From: Mycolicibacterium mucogenicum DSM 44124
GTDB taxonomy: Bacteria; Actinomycetota; Actinomycetes; Mycobacteriales; Mycobacteriaceae
Reading direction: 5' to 3'
Assembly: GCF_005670685.2 (NCBI RefSeq)
Contig: NZ_CP062008.1
Location: 806,001-870,000 of the forward strand
DNA length: 64,000 bases
Position numbers and translations under genes: made by a program. Positions within the stretch are counted from its first letter, which is position 1; every line of letters starts with the position of its first letter. Below, one piece after another: positions 45,258 to 53,855 of this stretch. The notes below the pieces were generated by a model. It saw nothing but the letters and a program-made list of their open reading frames with translations, did not search any database and had not been told where the DNA came from.

Positions 45258-46337
45258 TCAACGTGGGTCGTGATACAGCCCTTTACCGGTGATGAGCGGC
45301 AGATCCAGCGTGGTGCGGATGCCCGGTTCGGCGGCGACGACCGCCGGGATGGCGTTCACGACGCGGGCCGCGGTGGCAACCAGACCGGCGTGGTTGTGGT
45401 CGCCCTTGCGGCTGCTCAGGCACAGGTCCAGGGCGTACGACGGCTCGCCCGTCACCTCGACGCGGTACGAGCCGCCCTCCTGTGCGGGCTGCGGCCAGTC
45501 GGGGCAGATGTCGTCGCGCAGTCGGGTGATGTGCTCGAGCACGACGGCCGGGTGGCCGTCCTTCATGCCGCGCACCTCGAACCGCATGGCTGCCGTCGTG
45601 CCCGCCGGGATGTGGCCCGACGCGATGTCGAAGTCCTCGGGCGCGGGCACCCGGGTGTGCGTCTCGGTCAGCTCGTCGAGTTCGATGCCGAGGCCCGCGG
45701 CCAGTTGCCGCACGACCGAACCCCACGCCAGGCTCAGCACGCCGGGCTGCAGCAGCATCGGCAATTCATCGATGGGCTTGCCGAAGCCCATGACGTCGAA
45801 CATCACCGTCGCGCTGTCGTAGGTGGCGTAGTCGACGATCTCCATGCACCGGACCTGCTCGACGCTCTGGCAGGTGCCCATGAGGGCAAGGGGGAGAAGG
45901 TCATTGGCGAAGCCGGGATCGATGCCGTTGACAAAGAGGGACGAACCGCCTTGCTGTGCGGCCTCTTCGAGGGGCGCGATCAGTTCGGCGGGCAGCACCT
46001 GCCACGGGTACTGCAGGAACACCGCCGCACTGGCGACGACGTTGACGCCGGCGGCCAGGATGCGCCGGTAGTCCTCCAGTGCCTCGGGCAGCCGGTTGTC
46101 GGCCATGGCCGTGTAGACGACACAGTCCGGCTTGCCGGACAAGATGGCGTCGAGGTCATCGGTGGCCGTGACGCCGGTCGAAACGTCAAGTCCGGCAAGC
46201 TCTCCGGCATCCTTGCCGGCCTTGGTGGCCGAGGACACCCAGACGCCCGTCAGTTCATACGCGGGGTCATTGATGAGCTGCGTCAGGGCATGGCGGCCGA
46301 CGTTGCCAGTGCCGACTGCGGCGACTTTGATGGGCAT
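45258..46337 (-). CDS. DapB-like NAD(P)-binding reductase (Rv0926c-type)
   Basis: A 359-residue protein with an N-terminal Rossmann fold (KVAAVGTGNVGRHALTQLI) and a dihydrodipicolinate-reductase-like overall layout; it is longer than true DapB (about 245 residues) and lacks the DapB lysine-pathway motif. In this family 2,4-diaminopentanoate dehydrogenases and uncharacterised mycobacterial proteins are found. AGGA eight bases before ATG 46337 supports the start. It follows the SDR gene by 11 bp on the same strand and probably shares its KstR-type control. Confidence 0.85.
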   Translation of the reverse strand: MPIKVAAVGTGNVGRHALTQLINDPAYELTGVWVSSATKAGKDAGELAGLDVSTGVTATDDLDAILSGKPDCVVYTAMADNRLPEALEDYRRILAAGVNVVASAAVFLQYPWQVLPAELIAPLEEAAQQGGSSLFVNGIDPGFANDLLPLALMGTCQSVEQVRCMEIVDYATYDSATVMFDVMGFGKPIDELPMLLQPGVLSLAWGSVVRQLAAGLGIELDELTETHTRVPAPEDFDIASGHIPAGTTAAMRFEVRGMKDGHPAVVLEHITRLRDDICPDWPQPAQEGGSYRVEVTGEPSYALDLCLSSRKGDHNHAGLVATAARVVNAIPAVVAAEPGIRTTLDLPLITGKGLYHDPR

Positions 46338-46348
46338 GTGGGCGTTCC

Positions 46349-47140
46349 TCACAGGTCCGGGATGGGGAGATCGAGGTTGGGAAACGTGAGGCCGCCATCG
46401 ACCTCCAGCACCTTGCCGGTGACGTAGGCGCCGGCCGGTGAGGCCAGATACAGCGCGGCGGCGGCGATGTCCTCGGGGTCGCCGAGACGGCGCATCGGGG
46501 TGGCCTTCTCCATGGGGTCGCGCAACGCGTCGTTGGAGGCGACGATGTCCAGCGCCGAGGTCAGGATCGAACCCGGTGCGATGCCGTTGACCCGGATCTT
46601 CGGGCACAGGTCCATGGCGGCGAGCTTGGTGTAGTGCGCCAACGCCGCCTTGGCGGTGCCGTACGCGGCGAATCCGCGGCCCGCGAGCCGGCCGACGGCC
46701 GAGGTGATGTTGATGACGCTGCCGCCGCCGGCGTGCTCCAGCATCAGCGGGACCGCGGCCTGTGTCAGCGCGTGCGCGGTGGCGACGTTGAACGTGAAGG
46801 CGTCTTTGAGATCCTGCGGTGAGGTGTACATCAGTGGCCCGGGCATGGTGCCGCCGACGTTGTTGACGACGATGTCTAGTCGGCCGAACGCCTCGACCGC
46901 CGCGGCGGCGAGCTTGGCGGTCTCGTCCGGGTGGGCCAGGTCGGCGGCGATGACGTGCGCCTTGCGCCCGGCCGCCTCGACCTGCGCGGCGACCTCCTGC
47001 AACTGGGACTCGGTCCGTGAGGCAATCACCACGTCAGCACCGGCTTCGGCGAATGCGACGGCAATGGCCGCGCCGAGGCCGCGGCCTGCGCCGGTCACCA
47101 CCGCTACCTGGTTGTCGAGCCGGAATCTGTCCAGAATCAC
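46349..47140 (-). CDS. short-chain dehydrogenase/reductase (Rv0927c-type)
   Basis: A 263-residue [31 protein letters not shown], catalytic ITSAV...YGTAK, and DGGLTF at the end. GTG at 47140 has GAGG five bases upstream and gives the family-typical N-terminus [13 protein letters not shown]; a longer GTG frame begins at 47179. A KstR-type box lies 75 bp upstream, which points to a role in sterol or related lipid catabolism. Gene order matches Rv0926c-Rv0927c. Confidence 0.9.
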   Translation of the reverse strand: MILDRFRLDNQVAVVTGAGRGLGAAIAVAFAEAGADVVIASRTESQLQEVAAQVEAAGRKAHVIAADLAHPDETAKLAAAAVEAFGRLDIVVNNVGGTMPGPLMYTSPQDLKDAFTFNVATAHALTQAAVPLMLEHAGGGSVINITSAVGRLAGRGFAAYGTAKAALAHYTKLAAMDLCPKIRVNGIAPGSILTSALDIVASNDALRDPMEKATPMRRLGDPEDIAAAALYLASPAGAYVTGKVLEVDGGLTFPNLDLPIPDL

Positions 47141-47214
47141 GTGTGCCTCACTCGCCTCGTCGTGGTCGTTGTTAGGCACGCTAGCAAGTTAGAGGCGCTG
47201 CGGGAACGAATTTC

Positions 47215-47228
47215 TAGAACACGTTTCA
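47215..47228. promoter_or_regulatory. KstR-type operator upstream of the SDR/DapB-like operon
   Basis: TAGAACACGTTTCA fits the KstR consensus TNNAACNNGTTNNA at every fixed position. It lies 75 bp upstream of the GTG of the minus-strand SDR, within the 251-bp gap to ku. KstR represses cholesterol-catabolic genes in mycobacteria. Confidence 0.65.
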
Positions 47229-47391
47229 ATTGGCCGCCGACGCGATGGCCGCACCAGCCATCGGGTGCCGCCCACGGTGCTACGGCGAGCGTGCAGGTTT
47301 CGGGCGCGGATCCGCCGAGGAGTGCACCAAAGCGACACACTCGTCGCAGGACGCGCGGGCGACTGAGGCGAGAGACCGCCGCCCCTCGGGG

Positions 47392-48225
47392 CTACCGGGA
47401 CTTCGCGCTGGACTTCGCACCGGACTTGGCGCTGGACTTCCGCGACTTCACGCTGGCTTCCAGCTTGGCCAGCAGATCGGAGACGTCCTCGGTCGCGTCC
47501 AGTTCGGTCGCCGCTTCCTCGGTGGTGAATGCCTCTCCGCCCGCGATCTTGGCTTCGATGAGCTCTTCCATCTGCTCGCGGTAGGTGTCGTGGAACTGTT
47601 CGGGCTGGAAGTCCTCGGTCATGGAGTCCACCACCTGGCCGGCCATCGTCAGCTCGGCCTTCTTGATCTCGACTTCCTTGTCCAGCACCGGGAAATCGGG
47701 GTCGCGGATCTCGTCGGGCCACAGCAGCGTGTGCACGATCATCACGTTGCGCTTGCCGAAATCCTTGACGCGCAACGCGGCAAGCCGCGTCTTGTTGCGC
47801 AGCGAGAAGTGCACGATGGCCACGCGTTCGGTCTGCGCCAGCGTCTGGGCCAGCAGCACGTACGACTTCGACGACTTCGAGTCGGGCTCGAGGAAATAGC
47901 TGCGGTCGTACATCAGCGGATCGATCTGCTCGGCCGGGACGAACTCGACGACCTCGATCTCACGGCTGCGCTCTTCCGGCAGCGTGGCGATGTCCTCGTC
48001 GGTGATGATGACCGTCTGGCCGTCCTCGGATTCGAAAGACTTGGCGATGTCCCGGAACTCGACCACCTCGCCGCAGACCTCGCACACCCGCTTGTATCGG
48101 ATGCGGCCATTGTCCTTGGCGTGCACCTGATGAAACTTGATGTCGTGATCCTCAGTGGCGCTGTACACCTTCACTGGCACATTGACCAGACCGAAGGCGA
48201 CTGACCCCTTCCAGATGGACCGCAT
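47392..48225 (-). CDS. ku: Ku protein (non-homologous end joining)
   Basis: A 277-residue bacterial Ku: RSIWKGSVAFGLVNVPVKVYSAT, HQVHAKDNGRIRYKRVCEVCG, and the core DNA-ring segments. A lysine/serine/alanine-rich C-terminal tail (SRKSSAKSGAKSSAKSR) is present, as in other mycobacterial Ku proteins. It binds double-strand DNA ends as a homodimer and recruits LigD, encoded divergently next door. ATG 48225 is the family start. Confidence 0.95.
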   Translation of the reverse strand: MRSIWKGSVAFGLVNVPVKVYSATEDHDIKFHQVHAKDNGRIRYKRVCEVCGEVVEFRDIAKSFESEDGQTVIITDEDIATLPEERSREIEVVEFVPAEQIDPLMYDRSYFLEPDSKSSKSYVLLAQTLAQTERVAIVHFSLRNKTRLAALRVKDFGKRNVMIVHTLLWPDEIRDPDFPVLDKEVEIKKAELTMAGQVVDSMTEDFQPEQFHDTYREQMEELIEAKIAGGEAFTTEEAATELDATEDVSDLLAKLEASVKSRKSSAKSGAKSSAKSR

Positions 48226-48259
48226 ACCCCAGTATGGCCCATGATCGCGCCGCGGCTTG

Positions 48260-48265
48260 GATACT
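48260..48265 (+). promoter_or_regulatory. -10 element giving a leaderless ligD transcript
   Basis: GATACT lies six bases before the GTG at 48272. This spacing would place the transcription start on the GTG itself. No ribosome-binding site is present, and the ku-ligD gap is only 46 bp. Confidence 0.45.
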
Positions 48266-48271
48266 TGGGAT

Positions 48272-50512
48272 GTGGAGCAATTCGGGCGGGTGCGGCTGAC
48301 CAACCCCGACAAGGTGCTCTACCCGGCGACCGGCACCACCAAGGCCGACGTTTTCGACTATTACCTCGCCGTCGCGGGCGCGATGTTGCCGCACATCGCG
48401 GGCCGTCCCGTGACGCGCAAGCGGTGGCCCAATGGTGTTGCGCAGCAGCCGTTCTTCGAGAAGCAGCTGGCCTCGTCGGCGCCGGAGTGGCTGGACCGCG
48501 GTGCCATCACACATCGCAGCGGGACCACCGTCTACCCGATCATCGACACCCCCGAGGGGCTCGCCTGGATCGCCCAGCAGGCGTCGTTGGAAGTGCATGT
48601 GCCGCAATGGCGCTTCGTCGGTGCGGGCGGCGGGCCGCGCGATGTCCCCGCTCCGGGACCCGCGACACGCATCGTGTTCGACCTGGATCCCGGCGACGGC
48701 GTCACCATGGCGCAGCTGTGCGAGGTGGCGCGCGCTGTCCGCGAACTCGTCGCCGGCATGGACCTGGAGGCCCATCCGGTGACCAGCGGCAGCAAGGGTC
48801 TGCATCTCTATGTGCCGCTGGCCGCGCCCGTCAGCTCCCGCGGTGCGTCGGCTGTGGCCAAACGTGTTGCCCAGCAACTCGAATCATCGATGGGCGGGCT
48901 GGTCACCGCGACCATGACCCGCAGTCTGCGGGCCGGCAAGGTGTTCCTGGACTGGAGCCAGAACTCCTCCGCCAAGACGACGGTGTCACCGTATTCCTTG
49001 AGAGGCCGCGACGAGCCGACGGTGGCCGCGCCGCGCACCTGGGAAGAACTCGACGATCCGGAGTTGCGCCAGCTGCGGTTCGACGAGGTGCTGGCCCGGC
49101 TGGCCCGCGACGGTGACCTGCTCGCCGACATGGATGGCGACGCGCCGGTGGCCGATCGGCTCACCACCTACCGCAGCATGCGGGACCCTGGCCGGACGCC
49201 GGAGCCGGTGCCGGCGGCCCGGCCCGCGTCGGGGCTCAACAACCGCTTCGTCATCCAGGAGCATCACGCCCGCCGGTTGCACTACGACTTCCGGCTGGAA
49301 CGCGACGGCGTGCTGGTCAGTTGGGCTGTCCCGAAAAACCTTCCGGACACCTCGACCATCAACCATCTGGCGGTGCACACCGAAGACCACCCGCTGGAAT
49401 ACGCCACCTTCGAAGGCGACATCCCCAAGGGCGAATACGGCGGCGGGCACGTCACGATCTGGGACTCGGGCACCTACGACACCGAAAAGTTCCGGGACTC
49501 AGGCGAAAACGGCGAGGTGATCGTCAACCTCCACGGCAGCCGGGTTTCCGGGCGGTACGTGCTGATCCAGACCGAAGGCAAGAACTGGCTGGTGCGCCGG
49601 ATGAAAGAGCAACGGCTGCAACCCATGCTGGCCACCCACGGCTCGGTGGATCGACTGTCTCCGGACCACTGGGCATTCGAGGGAAAGTGGGACGGCTATC
49701 GGCTGCTGGTCGACGCCGACCACGGCCGAATCCGGCTGACCGCCCGCAGCGGCCGCGACGTCACGGGGGAGTTTCCGCAATTGCAGTCGGTGGCAGCCGA
49801 TCTCGCCGATCACCACGTGATCCTGGACGGCGAGGTGGTGGCCTTACAGGACGGCGTACCCAGTTTTCAGGCCATGCAGAACCGCGGCTCCGGCAGTCAC
49901 ATCGAATTCTGGTGCTTCGACATCCTGTCCCTCGACGGACGCGACCTGACTCGCGCAAAGTATCGGGATCGGCGAAAGCTGTTGGAAACCCTGGCCTCTG
50001 ACGGTGCGCTGACGGTGCCGCCGCTGTTGCCCGCGGAGAGCCCCCTGAAGTTCGCGGACGAGCGCGGCTTCGAAGGGGTGGTCGCGAAGAAGTGGGATTC
50101 CGGATACCGGCCCGGGCGGTCGGAGGCCTGGGTGAAGGACAAGTTCTGGCGCACACAGGAAGTGGTGATCGGCGGCTGGCGTGCCGGGGAGGGCGGCCGC
50201 ACCAGCGGCATCGGGGCGCTGCTGGTCGGGGTTCCCGAGGGCGACGGCCTACAGTTCGTCGGCCGCGTGGGTACCGGGTTCACCGACAAGATGCTGGCTG
50301 ATCTGAAGGCGATGCTCAAGCCGCTCGAGACCCGCGAATCGCCTTTTACCGCACCGCTTTCCACGCTCGATGCCAAAGGCGTGACGTACGTGCGGCCCGA
50401 GCTCGTGGGTGAGGTGCGCTACAGCGAGCGCACGTCCGACAACCGCCTGCGCCAGCCCAGTTGGCGTGGCCTCCGCCCGGACAAGACGCCGGGGGAGGTC
50501 ACCTGGGAGTGA
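48272..50512 (+). CDS. ligD: multifunctional ATP-dependent DNA ligase D (polymerase-phosphoesterase-ligase)
   Basis: A 746-residue NHEJ enzyme in the mycobacterial domain order. The primase-like polymerase domain is first (about 1-290; LTNPDKVLYPATGTTKADVFDYY, FDLDPG with catalytic acidic residues). The 3'-phosphoesterase follows (about 310-450; FVIQEHHARRLHYDFRLE, HTEDHPLEYATFEGDIPKGEYGGG). The ligase is last (FEGKWDGYRLL, nucleophile about K471). GTG 48272 is preferred to TTG 48257. The stop lies inside the palindrome shared with convergent rnhA. Equivalent to Rv0938. Confidence 0.96.
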   Translation: MEQFGRVRLTNPDKVLYPATGTTKADVFDYYLAVAGAMLPHIAGRPVTRKRWPNGVAQQPFFEKQLASSAPEWLDRGAITHRSGTTVYPIIDTPEGLAWIAQQASLEVHVPQWRFVGAGGGPRDVPAPGPATRIVFDLDPGDGVTMAQLCEVARAVRELVAGMDLEAHPVTSGSKGLHLYVPLAAPVSSRGASAVAKRVAQQLESSMGGLVTATMTRSLRAGKVFLDWSQNSSAKTTVSPYSLRGRDEPTVAAPRTWEELDDPELRQLRFDEVLARLARDGDLLADMDGDAPVADRLTTYRSMRDPGRTPEPVPAARPASGLNNRFVIQEHHARRLHYDFRLERDGVLVSWAVPKNLPDTSTINHLAVHTEDHPLEYATFEGDIPKGEYGGGHVTIWDSGTYDTEKFRDSGENGEVIVNLHGSRVSGRYVLIQTEGKNWLVRRMKEQRLQPMLATHGSVDRLSPDHWAFEGKWDGYRLLVDADHGRIRLTARSGRDVTGEFPQLQSVAADLADHHVILDGEVVALQDGVPSFQAMQNRGSGSHIEFWCFDILSLDGRDLTRAKYRDRRKLLETLASDGALTVPPLLPAESPLKFADERGFEGVVAKKWDSGYRPGRSEAWVKDKFWRTQEVVIGGWRAGEGGRTSGIGALLVGVPEGDGLQFVGRVGTGFTDKMLADLKAMLKPLETRESPFTAPLSTLDAKGVTYVRPELVGEVRYSERTSDNRLRQPSWRGLRPDKTPGEVTWE

Positions 50513-50561
50513 TTTGTGCACGATTTTCCGCGCCCACCGCGGATTTTCGTGCACAAATCAC
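50509..50561. repeat. stop-codon-spanning palindrome, copy 1 (ligD/rnhA)
   Basis: Inverted repeat with 24-bp arms and a 5-base loop containing GATTTGTGCACGATTTTCC. The stop codons of both convergent genes fall in the arms. The right arm has GGATTTTCG where perfect pairing would give GGAAAATCG, so three pairs are lost relative to the other two copies. Likely a bidirectional terminator. Confidence 0.85.
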
Positions 50562-51022
50562 GGTCGGCAGAGTGCGCCGGCGACAGCCTCTTCGAGGCCG
50601 CGCGTCGCCAGCTGGTCGGCCAACTCGTTGTCGGCGACGCCGGCATGCCCCTTCACCCAGAACCACTCGACCTCATGCCGTGCGCAGGCGGCCTGCAGCC
50701 GCTTCCACAGATCCACGTTCTTCACCGGCTGCTTCGCCGCCGTCATCCACCCGTTGCGTTCCCAGCCGTGGACCCATTTGGTGATGCCGTTGCGGACGTA
50801 GGTGCTGTCGGTGTGCAGGTGCACGACGACGGGCCGCGTCAGTGCTTCGAGCGCCATGATGGGTGCCGTCAGCTCCATGCGGTTGTTGCTGGTTTCACCG
50901 GCCTCGCCACCGAACATTTCGCGCACGTGATGGCGCATGCGCAGCACGGCGCCCCAGCCGCCGGGGCCGGGGTTGGGACGGCAGCCGCCGTCGGTGTGGA
51001 TGACCACGACGTCGTCGCTCAT
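50558..51022 (-). CDS. rnhA: ribonuclease HI
   Basis: A 154-residue RNase HI. All four carboxylate positions are present: D11 (HTDGG), E50 (NRMELTA), D72 (TDSTYV) and D136 (NELADQL). The basic handle region [10 protein letters not shown] is also present. It degrades RNA in RNA-DNA hybrids. Its ATG overlaps the stop of an upstream 59-residue HhH gene as ATGA, and its stop is inside the palindrome shared with ligD. Confidence 0.95.
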   Translation of the reverse strand: MSDDVVVIHTDGGCRPNPGPGGWGAVLRMRHHVREMFGGEAGETSNNRMELTAPIMALEALTRPVVVHLHTDSTYVRNGITKWVHGWERNGWMTAAKQPVKNVDLWKRLQAACARHEVEWFWVKGHAGVADNELADQLATRGLEEAVAGALCRP

Positions 51023-51198
51023 GACTGGCGTGCCTCCTGGAGCAGTCGTACAGCCTTCGGTCCGACACCATGCAGGGCGAGAAGCTCGTTGAGATCAGCC
51101 GGCAGGTCCGCGACAGAGTGGTAACCGGCGTCGATGAGTGCGCCGGTAGCGGGTCGGCCGATCGAGATGCCGTCGAAGACGGGGCCGCGGTCGGTCAT
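51019..51198 (-). CDS. 59-residue helix-hairpin-helix protein
   Basis: A short gene that I translated directly. It begins [19 protein letters not shown] and ends LQEARQS. The central part ([24 protein letters not shown]) is a clean helix-hairpin-helix with the GVGPKA hairpin, a non-specific DNA-binding element. It overlaps the rnhA start by four bases (ATGA), so the two are translationally coupled. It could target RNase HI or another repair factor to DNA. This pairing is inference from context. Confidence 0.75.
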   Translation of the reverse strand: MTDRGPVFDGISIGRPATGALIDAGYHSVADLPADLNELLALHGVGPKAVRLLQEARQS

Positions 51199-51242
51199 GG
51201 AGTGAGGTTAGCGTCCCGGGCCGGCTCGATCACAACGTCAGG

Positions 51243-51286
51243 CTGAGCGCGTCGCTAACCGCATATACGTTTATCGGCGCGCTCAG
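51243..51286. terminator. possible terminator hairpin after the VOC gene
   Basis: Perfect 9-bp arms CTGAGCGCG and CGCGCTCAG around a 26-base loop, 20 bp past the stop of the minus-strand VOC gene. The large loop makes it a weak prediction. Confidence 0.35.
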
Positions 51287-51305
51287 AAGGACATTGCGTC
51301 GGCGC

Positions 51306-51926
51306 TCAGTGCCCGGAGATCATCGCCGTGCGGACCGACATCCCGAATTCCTGATGTCGCAGCGTGGTGATCCGGCGTCCGGGTTGCACCGCCGGTTTGA
51401 CCGGCGCGGTGCGGTCGCCGAAGAACGCGGCGGTCGCGTCGATGTCCTGCACGACGTACGTCAGCCCCCATAACGCGGACGGGCCTTCTCCCGTGGCGTC
51501 GGGGGAGCCGACGACTTCGAGGATCACTTCACCCAGCCGGAAGAAGATCTGCCGCATCGGCCGGCCGCCGAGTTGGCCGTCCCGTTCCCGGCGCGGGTGG
51601 ACATCGACGGCCGCCAGCGTCGCGACGGTCCGCTTCAGATCGGGGGACAGCAGCACGACGTGGTCGACCGATACGGCGCCGTTGGCATGCTCGGCAGGCG
51701 TCGGCCGCGGCGCGTCCGATGAGGTGGTGGGGATGCCGTCGAGCGGCTGGTCGGACGGCACGCCGCGCAGTGCCCATCCGACGATGCCCGTGCCGCGCTC
51801 GCGTCCGACCAGGCGAACCCGGACGCCGCCGATCCGGCACGCGTCGTCGGGGTCGACGGTGAAGCCGACCGCGGTCCACGCGTCGGCGGTGTCCGCGACC
51901 TCGAACTCATCGACGGTGACGGTCAT
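51306..51926 (-). CDS. VOC-superfamily (glyoxalase-like) protein
   Basis: A 206-residue protein with two vicinal-oxygen-chelate-type halves. The second is clear: SVDHVVLLSPDLKRTVATLAAVDVHPRRERDGQLGGRPMRQIFFRLGEVILEVVG, then LWGLTYVVQDIDATAAFFGD. Potential metal ligands are H (VDHV) and E (ILEVVG). It overlaps the TetR stop by four bases (ATGA), so the pair forms one unit. The specific reaction is not predictable. Confidence 0.8.
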   Translation of the reverse strand: MTVTVDEFEVADTADAWTAVGFTVDPDDACRIGGVRVRLVGRERGTGIVGWALRGVPSDQPLDGIPTTSSDAPRPTPAEHANGAVSVDHVVLLSPDLKRTVATLAAVDVHPRRERDGQLGGRPMRQIFFRLGEVILEVVGSPDATGEGPSALWGLTYVVQDIDATAAFFGDRTAPVKPAVQPGRRITTLRHQEFGMSVRTAMISGH

Positions 51927-52501
51927 TGGCCGGCCTCGTCGACCGTCACCCGAAGCCGCGGCGGCTTCGTATCCGGCGCCACCCGTGCCCACACCGCATC
52001 GACCATGGGCGCCAACAGTAGTTCGCCCATCTGCCGGGCCAGCACGGCGACGACCTGGGTGTTCTCGCGGCGGGTGGTCGAGGCGCGACCGGTCTTGCGG
52101 GCCGCTCGGACCTCGCGCTGCGTCAGGTCGACGATGACGTCGACCAGGTGGCTGTCGGCGACGTTCGGTTGCAGCAGGGCGCGGCGCACGTAGTCGACCA
52201 CCGCCGGATTGGCCCGCAGCATGTCGCGGACCGCGGCGTCGCGCACTGCGGTGGAGGCGTCTTCGGGCACCTCGGCCAGGGCGCCCGCGAAGTAGTCGAC
52301 CACCAGCTGGTCCACCGCGTTCCGCAGGCCGGCCTTGGTCTTGAAGTGGTGCTGCACCAGGCCGACCGCGACGCCGGCCTCGGCGGCGATGGCGCGCAAC
52401 GAGATTCGGTCTTCGCCGTGTTTGGCGTACAGGTCCAGCGCGGTGTTGCGGATGCGTGCCTTGGCTGTCAGGTCGTCGACAGTTGCCCTCGGATCAACCA
52501 T
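51923..52501 (-). CDS. TetR-family transcriptional regulator
   Basis: A 192-residue TetR protein (TAKARIRNTALDLYAKHGEDRISLRAIAAEAGVAVGLVQHHFKTKAGL HTH near residues 12-58). I take ATG 52501, preceded by GGGAGGT. It is divergent from an acyl-CoA dehydrogenase gene, with two palindromic sites in the 93-bp gap, and is co-transcribed with the VOC gene. It probably represses both directions in response to an acyl-CoA. Confidence 0.9.
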   Translation of the reverse strand: MVDPRATVDDLTAKARIRNTALDLYAKHGEDRISLRAIAAEAGVAVGLVQHHFKTKAGLRNAVDQLVVDYFAGALAEVPEDASTAVRDAAVRDMLRANPAVVDYVRRALLQPNVADSHLVDVIVDLTQREVRAARKTGRASTTRRENTQVVAVLARQMGELLLAPMVDAVWARVAPDTKPPRLRVTVDEAGQ

Positions 52502-52528
52502 CAGACCTCCCGTCGGCAACCAGATCAA

Positions 52529-52539
52529 TGTACTGTACA
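52529..52539. promoter_or_regulatory. palindrome TGTAC-N-GTACA in TetR/acyl-CoA dehydrogenase promoter
   Basis: An 11-bp perfect palindrome (arms TGTAC/GTACA) 28 bp upstream of the TetR start. A looser TGTAC-N8-GTACA occurs at 59443-59460 before the Fpg/Nei gene. Candidate autoregulatory site. Confidence 0.4.
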
Positions 52540-52552
52540 CATGAACAGGGGC

Positions 52553-52568
52553 CTATACAGTTGTATAG
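52553..52568. promoter_or_regulatory. palindrome CTATAC-N4-GTATAG upstream of acyl-CoA dehydrogenase
   Basis: A perfect 16-bp inverted repeat 27 bp before the acyl-CoA dehydrogenase ATG. It overlaps a TATA-rich stretch that could serve as a -10 element, so occupancy would block transcription. Confidence 0.5.
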
Positions 52569-52594
52569 CGCGCGAAATCTAGCGAGGTGGACCA

Positions 52595-53755
52595 ATGTCA
52601 GAGCTTTTCCCGAAGTACCGGGCCAGCTGGGAGACCGATCAGCACCGCGAGCTGCGGCAGCACGCGGCGGCGTTCCTCGCCAAGGAGGCCACGCCCAACC
52701 AGGAGCGGTGGGCCAAGAACCACCAGGTCGACCGCGAGTTCTGGAACAAGCTCGGCGACGCCGGCCTGCTGGGCCTGGACCTGCCCGAGGAGTACGGCGG
52801 TGCGGGCGGCGACTTCGGGTTCTCGGCCGTGGTGGCCGAAGAGTTTGCGCTGGCCCATGATTCGGCCTCGGGCTGGTCGGTGCACTCGCCGATCGTGGCG
52901 CACTACATCGACACCTACGGCAACGCGGAGCAGAAGGCCCGCTGGATGCCGAAGATCATCAGCGGCGAGACTGTGCTGGCCATCGCGATGACCGAGCCGG
53001 GCACCGGTTCGGACCTGCAGGCCGTCCGCACCACCGCCATCCGTGACGGTGACCACTACGTCATCAACGGCTCAAAGACATTCATCTCCAACGGATCTCT
53101 GTGCGACATGGTGGTGATCGTCGCCAAGACCGATCCCACTCAGGGAGCGGCCGGGGTGTCTCTGATCGTCGCCGAGGTCAACGACCTGCCGGGCTTCGAG
53201 CGCGGCCGGGTGCTGGAGAAGGTCGGTCAGCACGGCCAGGACACCCGCGAGCTGTTCTTCACCGACATGCGCGTGCCCGTCACCAACCTGCTCGGTGAGC
53301 AGGAAGGCCTGGGCTTCTACCAGCTGATGTCGCAGCTGGCGCGCGAGCGGCTCGTCATCGGCTCGATCTGCGCCGGCATGGCCGAGGCCGCGGTACTGGA
53401 GGCCATCAAGTACACCAAGCAGCGCGAGGCCTTCGGCAAACCGCTGATCAACTTCCAGCACAACCGATTCCAGCTCGCCGAGCTCAAGGCCGAGGTGCTG
53501 TCCATCAAGACCACCGTGGACTACTGCGTGCAGGCCCTGATCGACGGCGACAACGATCCGGCGATCGCGTCCATGGGCAAGCTGATCGCCGCCGACCGGG
53601 CCGTGGCCGTCGTCGACCGTTGTGTGCAGTTCTTCGGCGGGTACGGGTACATGATGGAGTACCCGATCGGCCGGGCCTACGCGGCGGCGCGCGTCAACAA
53701 GATCTACGGCGGCACAAGCGAAATCATGAAGGAGATCATCAGCCGCACGCTGTGA
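52595..53755 (+). CDS. acyl-CoA dehydrogenase (LCAD-like)
   Basis: A 386-residue dehydrogenase: AIAMTEPGTGSDLQAVRTTA, TFISNGS, REAFGKPLINFQHNRFQLAELKAEV, and C-terminal IYGGTSEIMKEIISR. As in LCAD-type enzymes, the catalytic Glu is expected in LARERL rather than at the IYGGT position. It is monocistronic: a long palindrome follows the stop directly. Divergent TetR control suggests induction by its own substrate class. Confidence 0.94.
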   Translation: MSELFPKYRASWETDQHRELRQHAAAFLAKEATPNQERWAKNHQVDREFWNKLGDAGLLGLDLPEEYGGAGGDFGFSAVVAEEFALAHDSASGWSVHSPIVAHYIDTYGNAEQKARWMPKIISGETVLAIAMTEPGTGSDLQAVRTTAIRDGDHYVINGSKTFISNGSLCDMVVIVAKTDPTQGAAGVSLIVAEVNDLPGFERGRVLEKVGQHGQDTRELFFTDMRVPVTNLLGEQEGLGFYQLMSQLARERLVIGSICAGMAEAAVLEAIKYTKQREAFGKPLINFQHNRFQLAELKAEVLSIKTTVDYCVQALIDGDNDPAIASMGKLIAADRAVAVVDRCVQFFGGYGYMMEYPIGRAYAAARVNKIYGGTSEIMKEIISRTL

Positions 53756-53763
53756 TCCCGTTC

Positions 53764-53825
53764 CGCGAGCAGACATAAATGTCCCCGACACCTCGCCGTG
53801 TCGGGGACATTTGTGTCTGCTCGCG
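53764..53825. terminator. long palindromic terminator after the acyl-CoA dehydrogenase gene
   Basis: Inverted repeat with 28-bp arms and a 6-base loop; only one position departs from Watson-Crick pairing, and it allows a G-U pair. The arm core is AATGTCCCCGACAC. It lies nine bases after the dehydrogenase stop and before a gene on the same strand. The sequence is unrelated to the stop-codon palindromes. Confidence 0.8.
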
Positions 53826-53855
53826 AAAGGGGCCGTTCGGTGGCATTCTGGGGCC

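Noticed and set aside
48257-48271. TTG at 48257 as the ligD start
   Set aside because: It has no ribosome-binding site, and the extra residues are not in known mycobacterial LigD N-termini. GTG 48272 has a -10 element at leaderless distance.
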